Assembly (NCBI GenBank): GCA_016873595.1
Contig: VGWZ01000001.1
Coordinates: 1-31,992 of the forward strand
Length of the DNA: 31,992 bases
Direction: 5' to 3'
Source: Nitrospira sp.
GTDB taxonomy: Bacteria > Nitrospirota > Thermodesulfovibrionia > Thermodesulfovibrionales > SM23-35
The notes under the pieces are model-generated. The model saw nothing but the letters and a program-made list of their open reading frames with translations, ran no database searches and was not told where the DNA came from. Made by a program: the position numbers and the translations under genes. The stretch's first letter is position 1; every line of letters starts with the position of its first letter. Positions 8,295-15,494 of this stretch are shown here, in pieces.

Positions 8295-8861
8295 ATGTTT
8301 TGTCCAGAATGTGGTGCAAAGAATGAAGAAGGAGCAAGGTTTTGTGAAGGGTGTGGAAAAGAGTTAAAAGGAGTAAAAATAGTACAACCAGTTGGAGCGA
8401 GAGCCGCAGCGGCAGTTATGCCGATTACTACTATTAAGAGGCCTTTGCCAATTGTATTAATAGCTACGTATTTAGCAATTACTGGAATACTATTGGTAGC
8501 TATTTCATTTATTATTGAATTCACGATAATCGCTGTTCCGAAAAAAATAGAAGCAGCTATGGATTTTACAAGTTTTGTCAGTGAGACTGGATTATCTCTT
8601 TTTAAGATTGCCTTAATCACTGAGATATACTTTTTCTTTAGTTTGCTCTGTATTGCTTCAGCTTACGGGCTTTGGAATTTTACTTCTTGGGGTAGACTTC
8701 TCACAATAATTGTAGCTGCAATCGGATTTATTGAATCTCTGATTACTTTGTTCATAACCAATACTGGTGGCATTTTTATAGCGATTGTGACCATGCTTGC
8801 CTCTATTGCTATAGTTTTATACCTGATATTATCTGATGTTGGTCATAGATTTTCGGAATAA
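8295..8861 (+). CDS. zinc-ribbon membrane protein with four transmembrane helices
   Basis: The 188-residue product begins with one zinc ribbon (Cys3/6/17/20). After a short linker, four hydrophobic helices lie at about 51-76, 102-127, 133-153 and 158-179. I chose ATG 8295 because GGAGGT at 8285-8290 sits directly before it; an in-frame TTG at 8283 would overlap that site. With four helices, both ends should be cytoplasmic, which keeps the ribbon inside. The fold of the membrane part is a generic small integral-membrane domain. The gene has the same orientation and spacing style as its neighbours. Confidence 0.75.
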   Translation: MFCPECGAKNEEGARFCEGCGKELKGVKIVQPVGARAAAAVMPITTIKRPLPIVLIATYLAITGILLVAISFIIEFTIIAVPKKIEAAMDFTSFVSETGLSLFKIALITEIYFFFSLLCIASAYGLWNFTSWGRLLTIIVAAIGFIESLITLFITNTGGIFIAIVTMLASIAIVLYLILSDVGHRFSE

Positions 8862-8889
8862 CCGGCTTCTTTACAGAGGAGGATATATT

Positions 8890-9570
8890 ATGATTAACAG
8901 AAGGTTATTAAATATATTTATTATAGTCATTTCAATACTATCTTTTTCTACAATATTTGTTGTTGGTACAAGCTATAGCTTTATTTTTGGTGAAACAGCA
9001 GAAGACTACTTCCCACCTGAGGGAACAACTAAAATTTTTGAATATACAACAGGTAAGAAGCCTACAGTTTATGCAACGGTTGGTAAAGCGACGTCTTTTC
9101 AGGGCAAAAAGACAATCCCGATTTTCAATAAGGCTGTTATAGTTGGAGAGAAATCAAAAGAACATACTTCTTATTATGAAGTTTCAGAGTCTTTTATAAA
9201 ACATGTAGGAAGTACTTACACAGAGGAAAACAAGAACATAGTATATGATCCTCCATATACTGAATGGCGTTTTCCAATGAAAGAAGGGATTAGCTGGGAA
9301 GAAAATTTTGTAAGAAGAACTACTGTTCAAAGAAACGAAAAAATACAAAGAATTAAAAGTAAATTTACTGTATTAGGTAAAGAAAAAATATGGGTACCAG
9401 CAGGAAGTTTTAATTGTTGGAAGATAGAATATATAGTTGAAGAAAACGGTATCACCAAAGGAAAAGGAATAGAATGGATAAGTAAAGGATTAGGAACTAT
9501 AAAAAATGTTGTAAAATTTCCAGATGAAAAAGAATCTGAAAAAGTTCTAAAAAGTTACTCCCGTAAATAG
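8890..9570 (+). CDS. exported or membrane-tethered hypothetical protein, DUF3108-like beta domain
   Basis: The 226-residue product has a hydrophobic N-terminal segment (about 7-27) that acts as signal peptide or anchor, then a beta-rich domain with many Tyr, Lys and Trp residues. The pattern VPAGSFNCWKIEY, followed by GIEWISKGLGTIKNV, is like that of DUF3108/TapB-like periplasmic proteins, where a processed fold ends in an 'artificial W-x-G-G' strand. ATG 8890 is preferred over the upstream in-frame ATG at 8836 because AGAGGAGG lies just before it and the longer form would overlap the preceding gene. I do not know its function. It is one of the few proteins in this part without a zinc ribbon. 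Confidence 0.65.
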   Translation: MINRRLLNIFIIVISILSFSTIFVVGTSYSFIFGETAEDYFPPEGTTKIFEYTTGKKPTVYATVGKATSFQGKKTIPIFNKAVIVGEKSKEHTSYYEVSESFIKHVGSTYTEENKNIVYDPPYTEWRFPMKEGISWEENFVRRTTVQRNEKIQRIKSKFTVLGKEKIWVPAGSFNCWKIEYIVEENGITKGKGIEWISKGLGTIKNVVKFPDEKESEKVLKSYSRK

Positions 9571-9596
9571 AAAGTAAGAGAGAGGGTAATACAATT

Positions 9597-10337
9597 GTGA
9601 ATATTATTAAAAGATACTTGATAAAATTCAGCAGAAAATCATTTTTAATTATTTTTTGCCTAATAACGTTTTTAGTCTCATCCTGCATTGAAGTAAAACA
9701 TAAAATGACAATCAATAGAGATGGCTCAGGGAATGCATCTATTGAATTTTTAATACAGAAAGAGTTTGCACCTATGTTAGTTCAGGAAATAAAAAAAGAT
9801 ATCCCAAAAGGATGGAAAATTGCCGAGGAAAAAGAAAAAGATGGTAAATATTTGTTAGTTCTTAAAACAGAGTTCAATAATATTGGGGCATTAGAGGATA
9901 GTGACGTAAAATATACTTTTTCTTCAACTGAAAAGGGCCTTTTTAAAGAGTCTTATTATATCAATATAAAACAAAAGATAAGCAGAAGCGATCCCTTCCC
10001 CTATGAATTCATACTTAAAGTTCCAGGAACTATAGATACAACTAATGGAACGAAAATCTCATCTAATGAAGTCAAATGGAATTTTATGGGTCTTCAGAGG
10101 GGCGCTGAAATGTATGTAGAGTCTTCTGCTCTAAGGACTTACATTTTCATCATATTTGGCATCGTAGGGCTTTTGGTTCTCTTAGGGATAGCATTTATTA
10201 TTAAAATATCAATAAAACGAAGAGCACCTCAAATGGTATCTATTAGAAAAAGTATTTTTTGTACGCAATGTGGGAATGAAAATCCTATAAATGCCTCTTT
10301 CTGTACAAATTGTGGGATCAAAATTGATAGTAATTAA
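9597..10337 (+). CDS. LppM-like lipoprotein with membrane helix and C-terminal zinc ribbon
   Basis: The 246-residue product starts at GTG 9597, with GAGGG about 10 bases upstream. It has a lipoprotein signal with lipobox VSSC and lipidated Cys30. The exported domain (about 31-178) has the LppM-like pattern, starting IEVKHKMTINRDGSG. A membrane helix at about 181-205 follows, and then a basic stretch and a zinc ribbon with Cys222/225/236/239 that should lie in the cytoplasm. A lipoprotein with a second membrane pass and a cytoplasmic ribbon would be tethered to the inner membrane at both ends. Its ribbon shares 17 identical bases with that of the thioredoxin-like protein at 10661, which points to a duplication. 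Confidence 0.75.
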   Translation: MNIIKRYLIKFSRKSFLIIFCLITFLVSSCIEVKHKMTINRDGSGNASIEFLIQKEFAPMLVQEIKKDIPKGWKIAEEKEKDGKYLLVLKTEFNNIGALEDSDVKYTFSSTEKGLFKESYYINIKQKISRSDPFPYEFILKVPGTIDTTNGTKISSNEVKWNFMGLQRGAEMYVESSALRTYIFIIFGIVGLLVLLGIAFIIKISIKRRAPQMVSIRKSIFCTQCGNENPINASFCTNCGIKIDSN

Positions 10338-10632
10338 TCGTACATTAATTATTACGTTATCACTTATATTCTTCCTATTATGTGTGGATTTATCGCGTAA
10401 ACCAGAACATCAGTTTAGCGCCAATTTTTTAATTTTTTCTATTGAACAATATCGTACATATGTATCACCTCGGCTTAGTGGTATTGTAGTCTGTAAGTTC
10501 AAACCAAGCTGTTCATCTTATACAATAACAGCTTTACGGGAATACGGATCTCTCAAAGGATCAGCGATGTCAATTAATCGCTTATTGAAGTGTTCACCTT
10601 TATCATCTGAACATGGTGCCGATTCTCCATGA
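10291..10632 (+). CDS. yidD: YidD-like membrane protein insertion efficiency factor (divergent)
   Basis: The C-terminal 65 residues match the YidD signature: IEQYRTYVSPRLSG, then CKFKPSCSSYTITAL, then a REYGSLKG turn, NRLLKCSP, and a final G-A-D-S-P. Conserved Cys68, Cys74 and Cys101 are present. YidD is a small amphipathic inner-membrane protein that helps YidC insert proteins. This copy has an extra hydrophobic N-terminal helix (about 17-32) and is 113 residues as called, where 70-90 is usual. The ATG lies 47 bases inside the upstream gene with no ribosome site; GTG 10312 or TTG 10324 are alternative starts. Most yidD genes sit between rnpA and yidC, so this is an out-of-place copy, perhaps tied to the envelope role of the array. 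Confidence 0.8.
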   Translation: MPLSVQIVGSKLIVINRTLIITLSLIFFLLCVDLSRKPEHQFSANFLIFSIEQYRTYVSPRLSGIVVCKFKPSCSSYTITALREYGSLKGSAMSINRLLKCSPLSSEHGADSP

Positions 10633-10660
10633 CTGCCACTTATTTATAAGAGGAGGAAAC

Positions 10661-11650
10661 ATGAAAAAATATTTTCTGTGTTTGGTCAGTCTTATTATTT
10701 TCATGTCGCAGTGTCAATTCGGGTTCGCAAGCAACACCAGAGAAAAAGCACCCTCCTTAGAAGTGCTCAGTGGTTCCAGCAAGGAAATTTACCGCCTGAT
10801 CGATTTTAAGGGTAAAGTTATATTCGTCAATTTCTGGGCTACATGGTGCCAGTCATGCCAAGAGGAGATGCCTTTCATTCAAGGTCTTTACAATCGTTTC
10901 AGAAATGACACGCTACTTCAGATTGTTAGCATTATCTATAGAGATGATTATCAGAAAGCTCTTGAATACAGGAATCAACATAATTATGATTATCCTTTTT
11001 TCTTAGATAGCAATAATAAGACAGCGATTTCCTATGGCGTGACAGGCGTGCCAGAGACTTATATTATAGACAAAAAAGGATTTGTGAGGAAGAAAGTAAT
11101 CGGGCCATTTAATTGGAGTTCTAAGGAGTCGATTTCGCTGATATCAGGTTTAGTCAATGAAACTACAGAGGTAACGGTTATGGCGCCCTCGCCTCAGACA
11201 GGCTACAGGGACGATCAACCTTTCCGGGCATGTGGAATTGCATGTGGTTCTTTTATATTCATAATTATAGCCATTTTTATACTGAACATTGCCCTCTTGG
11301 TGTGGGTTGCCAAAGATGCGAAGAATAGGGGAATGGGAAGTCCAGTTGGCTGGATTTTTCTGATATTATTCACCGGTGTAATTGGCCTTATTATTTATTT
11401 GTTCAGCAGACCAAAAGGCGAACTTGTTATTTGTGATGTTTGCAAGAACAAAAAGTTTAGAGTACAAAAAATTTGTCCACATTGTGGAAACTCCTCAAGT
11501 CCAATGGATGTTAAAGCTGATAAATATGATAAGCCAAAAACACAGATTGGTAGTGGTACAGGACCACTTCATAAGTTTTGTACGCAATGTGGTTCAAAAA
11601 ACGAGGCGAATAGTAAATTTTGTATTGATTGTGGTGAAAAGCTTGAATAA
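10661..11650 (+). CDS. TlpA/ResA-type thioredoxin fused to two membrane helices and two zinc ribbons
   Basis: The 329-residue product has a signal peptide (cleavage about 24, after GFA). A thioredoxin domain of the TlpA/ResA type covers about 28-168, with the redox pair Cys63-x2-Cys66 in WCQSC and cis-Pro131 in GVPET. Two membrane helices lie at about 196-217 and 230-249, the second in a PLDc_N-like context. The cytoplasmic tail carries two zinc ribbons (Cys259/262.../272/275 and Cys307/310/321/324). ATG 10661 follows AGAGGAGG and is preferred over ATG 10613. The thioredoxin part would reduce or isomerise periplasmic disulfides. A thioredoxin joined to cytoplasmic zinc ribbons is an unusual layout, and a redox sensor is one possible reading. 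Confidence 0.82.
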   Translation: MKKYFLCLVSLIIFMSQCQFGFASNTREKAPSLEVLSGSSKEIYRLIDFKGKVIFVNFWATWCQSCQEEMPFIQGLYNRFRNDTLLQIVSIIYRDDYQKALEYRNQHNYDYPFFLDSNNKTAISYGVTGVPETYIIDKKGFVRKKVIGPFNWSSKESISLISGLVNETTEVTVMAPSPQTGYRDDQPFRACGIACGSFIFIIIAIFILNIALLVWVAKDAKNRGMGSPVGWIFLILFTGVIGLIIYLFSRPKGELVICDVCKNKKFRVQKICPHCGNSSSPMDVKADKYDKPKTQIGSGTGPLHKFCTQCGSKNEANSKFCIDCGEKLE

Positions 11651-11681
11651 AGTTAGACATTCCTTTAAAGGGGGGAATTTT

Positions 11682-12260
11682 ATGAAGAAAAAGAATAGCA
11701 TAGCACTGTTGGTTCTTTCGTCCCTCATCTTTATAACATTATCATCATGCAGCAAAGACCTTTCGAGAAGTGCAGCGGAAAAAAAGCTTAAAACCCTCGA
11801 ACCACAGCTAATAACGCGCCAGATAAAAAGTCAATATGGCCCAGGCATTAGATTATTTGAGAGTCAAATTAAAGATCCGAATACTTTCAGACAATACGAA
11901 GATCTGCTTGATAAATTACAAGCCGGCGGCTGGATAAAATACAAAAGAAAAACAGATTCCGTTCAGTTTTTTTCACAGATGTTGTATGGTCTATGGTATG
12001 ACGTACATTTTACCGATAAATTAAAGCAATTCATTGTTAAGAGAAATCAGTCTGGTGTTGAAGTGTTAGTTGCTAAGAGGGAATTTGATAAAGTTACCGG
12101 TATTGCTAAGCATGATCCTAATACCTGTGAAGTGGAATTCATGTCTAAAGTAACACCAACCAAATTGACATCAGTTTTTCCACTAGAAAAGCACGAAGCA
12201 GAGCCTCAAAAGCACACGCGTGTCTTTAAACTATTTGATGATGGCTGGCGAATGCAATAG
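11682..12260 (+). CDS. lipoprotein of unknown function
   Basis: The 192-residue product carries a lipoprotein signal with lipobox LSSC. The mature part is alpha/beta with no motif I recognise; it is rich in Lys, Gln and Phe and mentions a QFFSQMLYGLWYDV segment. ATG 11682 is chosen because AAGGGGGGA stands a few bases upstream and because longer forms would run far into the thioredoxin gene in another frame. It starts 31 bases after that gene. It is presumably anchored in the outer or inner membrane leaflet facing the periplasm. No function is proposed. Confidence 0.72.
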   Translation: MKKKNSIALLVLSSLIFITLSSCSKDLSRSAAEKKLKTLEPQLITRQIKSQYGPGIRLFESQIKDPNTFRQYEDLLDKLQAGGWIKYKRKTDSVQFFSQMLYGLWYDVHFTDKLKQFIVKRNQSGVEVLVAKREFDKVTGIAKHDPNTCEVEFMSKVTPTKLTSVFPLEKHEAEPQKHTRVFKLFDDGWRMQ

Positions 12261-12416
12261 GTTCATAACTTTTTTGTCTATCGATCAGATATTCAGTATA
12301 TATGAACCTAAAGAATGTTGTGATTTAAAAACAATAAGTCAAATTGAAGAACTTGCTGATTAAGTATGATACATTATGAGTGTAGATGTTATGAAAAAAA
12401 CAATGAGGAACAAATC

Positions 12417-12926
12417 ATGGTAAAGGTGACAGGAGACAGCCCCTGTTCTAACTGGAAAATTACAAAAAATCTTAGGTATCCCATCAAAGCTGTTTATACA
12501 GCAATCATTTTTCTTTTGGTTATTCTTCCCCTTGTTGCATGTCAATCAAGTAAGTATAAAGATAAAGGTGATGTTGTTAAAGTAAAATTTATTCGAAATT
12601 TCCATAATGCGATTATAAACAGTGATTACATTACTGCTATCAATTGTACATGTGAAGCTCAGGAAGCTAAAAAAAAGGGAAATTTTGGCATAGGAGAACA
12701 AGAAATCGAATTTATGCGTACCAAGTTCCCATGGAATGATCTTAAATTGCTTCAGGTGACTGAAATAGTTCCCAATTATTATGAATTAAAATTTGAAGGT
12801 AAGTCTGGAATTAAAATGCAAGACCTTGCCATAGATCAGAAAAATGGTAGTTTATGTATTTATCTACAATTGTAATATATAGTGACAATAAATCAATATG
12901 CATGTAAGCATAATTAAGGAAAGTAA
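12417..12926 (+). CDS. small lipoprotein of unknown function
   Basis: The reading frame closes at 12875, and the coordinates should be read as 12417-12875 for the coding part (152 residues); the remaining bases to 12926 are the untranslated gap that holds the next ribosome site. A hydrophobic segment ends in LPLVACQSS, a lipobox-like site, but the N-terminal part before it is long (about 28 residues) and polar for a signal peptide. The mature domain has KVKFIRNFHNAIINSDY, like an NTF2-type helix-sheet domain. ATG 12417 follows GAGGAA by 8 bases. An in-frame ATG at 12366 lacks a ribosome site. The function is unknown. Confidence 0.55.
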
Positions 12927-12928
12927 TT

Positions 12929-13936
12929 ATGAAGAAAAAAGAGTTAGTTACACCTAAAATCTCTGAAGAAAACGAAACTGTGAAAATGGTTCTTTCAAAC
13001 AGAATAACTCTTATTTTATTGTTTAGCTTGATGCTGATTTGTATCAATTATACACATGCCATTGACAATAGCATTGTGGCAGAGGTTGGGAAATACAAGA
13101 TAACAACTGAGGAATACTGGAAGACCTATGATAATGTCATGCGCTTTTACAGGGACATTTACAAAGATAAGTTTGATGAGGAGATGGAAAAGAAAATGAA
13201 GCTGAAAGAAAAGGTTCTTGACTCCTTGATAAATGACAAGGTGCTTCTCATAGCTGCTGAAGATGCCGGGATCAGCGTGAGTGATAAAGAAATTCAAAAT
13301 GCAATAACACGAGAACCAGCTTTTATGAAGGAAGGGCGATTCAACGAACAAATTTTTCTAAATAGATTAAAACTGAACAGGATTACTGTTGAGGAATATA
13401 AGAGGTTAAAACGTCAGGAGCTAACTATTTCGAAAATGAAGAACTATATAACTAAAAATACGGCAAATGCTCAATTTAAAGAGGAAGAAATAAGAAAATT
13501 CATTGATAAATATAAGACTAAGGTGAGAATTATTATTAATCCAAATCAAACATACACAATAGAAACTTCTTCGGCTTTTGACAAATCACAAATAGCAAGG
13601 AATCAAATAGAGCTTTTAGGTCAGGCCCTGGATCAATTCAGATTGTACGTTGGGAGATATCCAACAACAGGTGAAGGGTTACAAGCACTCATGAGAAATC
13701 CCGGGATTCGAAAATGGGAGGGCCCATACCTTAAAAAAGAGATTCCAATGGATCCATGGGGAAGGCCATATATTTATGTCAGCCCTGGTAAACATGGGGA
13801 TTACGATTTATTTAGCTTGGGGAAAGATGGTATACCTGGTGGTACGGGTGAGAATGAAGATATCACAAGCTGGGGAGGTAGCACAGGATATTATGACGGA
13901 GAGCAGAAAAGAAGAAAACCATTGTCACCAATGTAA
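12929..13936 (+). CDS. SurA-like chaperone domain fused to a GspG pseudopilin C-terminal domain
   Basis: The 335-residue product has an N-terminal tail of about 20 residues, then an export segment at about 22-44. Residues about 47-205 are SurA/PpiD N-domain-like: IVAEVGKYKITTEEYW, then LDSLINDKVLLIAAEDAGI, then a SDKEIQNAI helix. Residues about 219-317 match the C-terminal domain of the type II secretion major pseudopilin GspG: LGQALDQFRLYVGRYPTTGE, GPYLKKEIPMDPWGRPY, YVSPGKHGDYDLFSLGKDG and GENEDI. The pilin-type N-terminal helix and prepilin peptidase site are missing, so it cannot assemble like a normal pseudopilin. No peptidyl-prolyl isomerase domain follows. AAGGAAAG precedes the start. 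The joined layout is new to me. It may be a periplasmic holder of fibre subunits. Confidence 0.85.
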   Translation: MKKKELVTPKISEENETVKMVLSNRITLILLFSLMLICINYTHAIDNSIVAEVGKYKITTEEYWKTYDNVMRFYRDIYKDKFDEEMEKKMKLKEKVLDSLINDKVLLIAAEDAGISVSDKEIQNAITREPAFMKEGRFNEQIFLNRLKLNRITVEEYKRLKRQELTISKMKNYITKNTANAQFKEEEIRKFIDKYKTKVRIIINPNQTYTIETSSAFDKSQIARNQIELLGQALDQFRLYVGRYPTTGEGLQALMRNPGIRKWEGPYLKKEIPMDPWGRPYIYVSPGKHGDYDLFSLGKDGIPGGTGENEDITSWGGSTGYYDGEQKRRKPLSPM

Positions 13937-13986
13937 TTTATTAATGTGAATTGATTTGAATGCAAAATATTTGAAAGGGGAAGACT

Positions 13987-15447
13987 ATGAAAAAGATGCT
14001 ATTTCTAATAATAATTTTCCTGCTTATTACATCAGGTTGTGGGCTTCGAATACCTGGTACAGGAGGCGATTGTATTAACGTCAAAAAAATTGTTCCTGCT
14101 GAGGTTAACGTCGCAAAATATAAGAAGATTGCAGTTATTGATTTTGATGGTAAGGGCGGAAGGAATATAGCTGAGTGGATGGAGACAGAGCTTCAAAATG
14201 CACAAGTTGACGGTAAGCCTTATTTTGAGATAATAACGAGGTCACAATTGCTGAAATTACTCGGTGAGCAAATGCTTAGTCTTAAAGGATTTGTTGATCC
14301 TAATACTGCAGCACGGATTGGAAAAATATCAGGCACTCAAGCTATTGTTACTGGTACCGTCACTGCCTATCGCCATGATAAAGGTGTATATTATCGACAG
14401 GTAACAAGAGGCAGGGGAAAACAACAATATGTTGAAAACGTTCCCTGCGAGGTTCAATCTGCTTTTGTGCAATTCACAACCTCTTTTATAGACTCCACCA
14501 GTGGCAAGATTTTAGCAAGAACATCAGGTGAAGGTCAGTACATAGGTGATTCATGTGAAGGGATGGATGGATTAGCCGGACTCCTTATGGATTCTATTTT
14601 CAAATCAGTAAAAAAACAGACTGACAATGTGGTTAGAGGTCCTATAGATGTGCCAGAAAGGGTGATTAACAAAGCGTCTTTAATGGCGATTCAGCAATTC
14701 GTTAAAAAAATAGCTCCGCATTACCAGGATGTATGCATAATTCTAAAAAAAGATGATACTGAAGGAATAGACATCAGTTTTAAATCGAAGCCCGAAAATG
14801 AGAAACAGATCGAGAATTATTATGAGATAGGATATAAGTACGCAATAAGAGGACAGTGGGAAGATGCCATAACACAATGGGATAAGGTTCTTTCTATCGA
14901 TCAGAACAGACCTGCTGCAATATATAACATTGGAATCGCAAATGAAATGATGGGCGATTTATTTCTTGCTGAAAAGCTGTTTAAAAGGGTAACTGAAATA
15001 AAGGCTGATGATGTCTTTTTTGATGCCCTTGCAAGGGTGAGAAAATCAATAGAGCAACAGGAAATAATATGTAAACAAACAGGAAAAGGTTGTTACAGAC
15101 CCCCAACTCAAGCAGAGACTAAAACAAATAGAATAATGGCTCCTGCTAACGAAAAAGTTATTGTACCCTCAGAAATAGAAAGAGACTCTGCAGTAATCAA
15201 AGAAACCGTAGTAGCCAGAGCTAAACCTGATAGTAAAGCAAAATCAGTGGGAAAGATAAGTGCTGGCTCAAAAGCTGAAAGACTTGATACCAAAGGTGAC
15301 TGGATAAAAATAAGAGTTTTTAATGGTGAAAAATCAATAGAAGGATGGGTGCATAAATGTTATATAGAGGGTGAGGACATCAAATGTCCTGTCAAGAAAA
15401 TTAAAGAGAAAAAGCAAGAGGGAAAAGTTCCTGTTTCACCAATGTAG
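13987..15447 (+). CDS. CsgG-like lipoprotein with TPR and SH3 domains
   Basis: The 486-residue product has a lipobox ITSGC with lipidated Cys18. A CsgG-type domain (about 45-220) follows: KKIAVIDFDGKGGRNIAEWM, then a long ARIGKISGTQAIVTGTV. Residues about 275-345 carry TPR-like helices (YYEIGYKYAIRGQWEDAI). A bacterial SH3 domain lies at about 400-460 (VVARAKPDSKAKSVGKIS, ending in GWVHKCYI). SH3b domains often bind cell wall peptides, so peptidoglycan contact is likely. AGGGGAAG precedes the ATG. It is the only one of the CsgG-like proteins here with a lipobox, and so the nearest to real CsgG, but its added domains do not fit the curli pore. Confidence 0.82.
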   Translation: MKKMLFLIIIFLLITSGCGLRIPGTGGDCINVKKIVPAEVNVAKYKKIAVIDFDGKGGRNIAEWMETELQNAQVDGKPYFEIITRSQLLKLLGEQMLSLKGFVDPNTAARIGKISGTQAIVTGTVTAYRHDKGVYYRQVTRGRGKQQYVENVPCEVQSAFVQFTTSFIDSTSGKILARTSGEGQYIGDSCEGMDGLAGLLMDSIFKSVKKQTDNVVRGPIDVPERVINKASLMAIQQFVKKIAPHYQDVCIILKKDDTEGIDISFKSKPENEKQIENYYEIGYKYAIRGQWEDAITQWDKVLSIDQNRPAAIYNIGIANEMMGDLFLAEKLFKRVTEIKADDVFFDALARVRKSIEQQEIICKQTGKGCYRPPTQAETKTNRIMAPANEKVIVPSEIERDSAVIKETVVARAKPDSKAKSVGKISAGSKAERLDTKGDWIKIRVFNGEKSIEGWVHKCYIEGEDIKCPVKKIKEKKQEGKVPVSPM

Positions 15448-15494
15448 AAGTTTATAGATAGAGTGAAAATTCTTATTATTTAGGAGGGAAAAGT

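Noticed and set aside
12274..12363. Short rightward frame of about 29 codons after a TTG, with protein-like sequence (IDQIFSIYEPKECC)
   Set aside because: No ribosome site at a normal distance and too short to support; it may be the worn end of an older gene.
12876..12928. Possible extension of the lipoprotein gene at 12417 past 12875
   Set aside because: The frame stops with TAA at 12873-12875; the bases up to 12926 are only the gap with the AAGGAAAG site of the next gene, so the coding part is 12417-12875.
13920..15447. The SurA-GspG fusion and the CsgG-TPR-SH3 protein both end in Ser-Pro-Met with an identical 11-base stretch (TCACCAATGTA)
   Set aside because: Three residues are too few to call a sorting signal or a shared origin.
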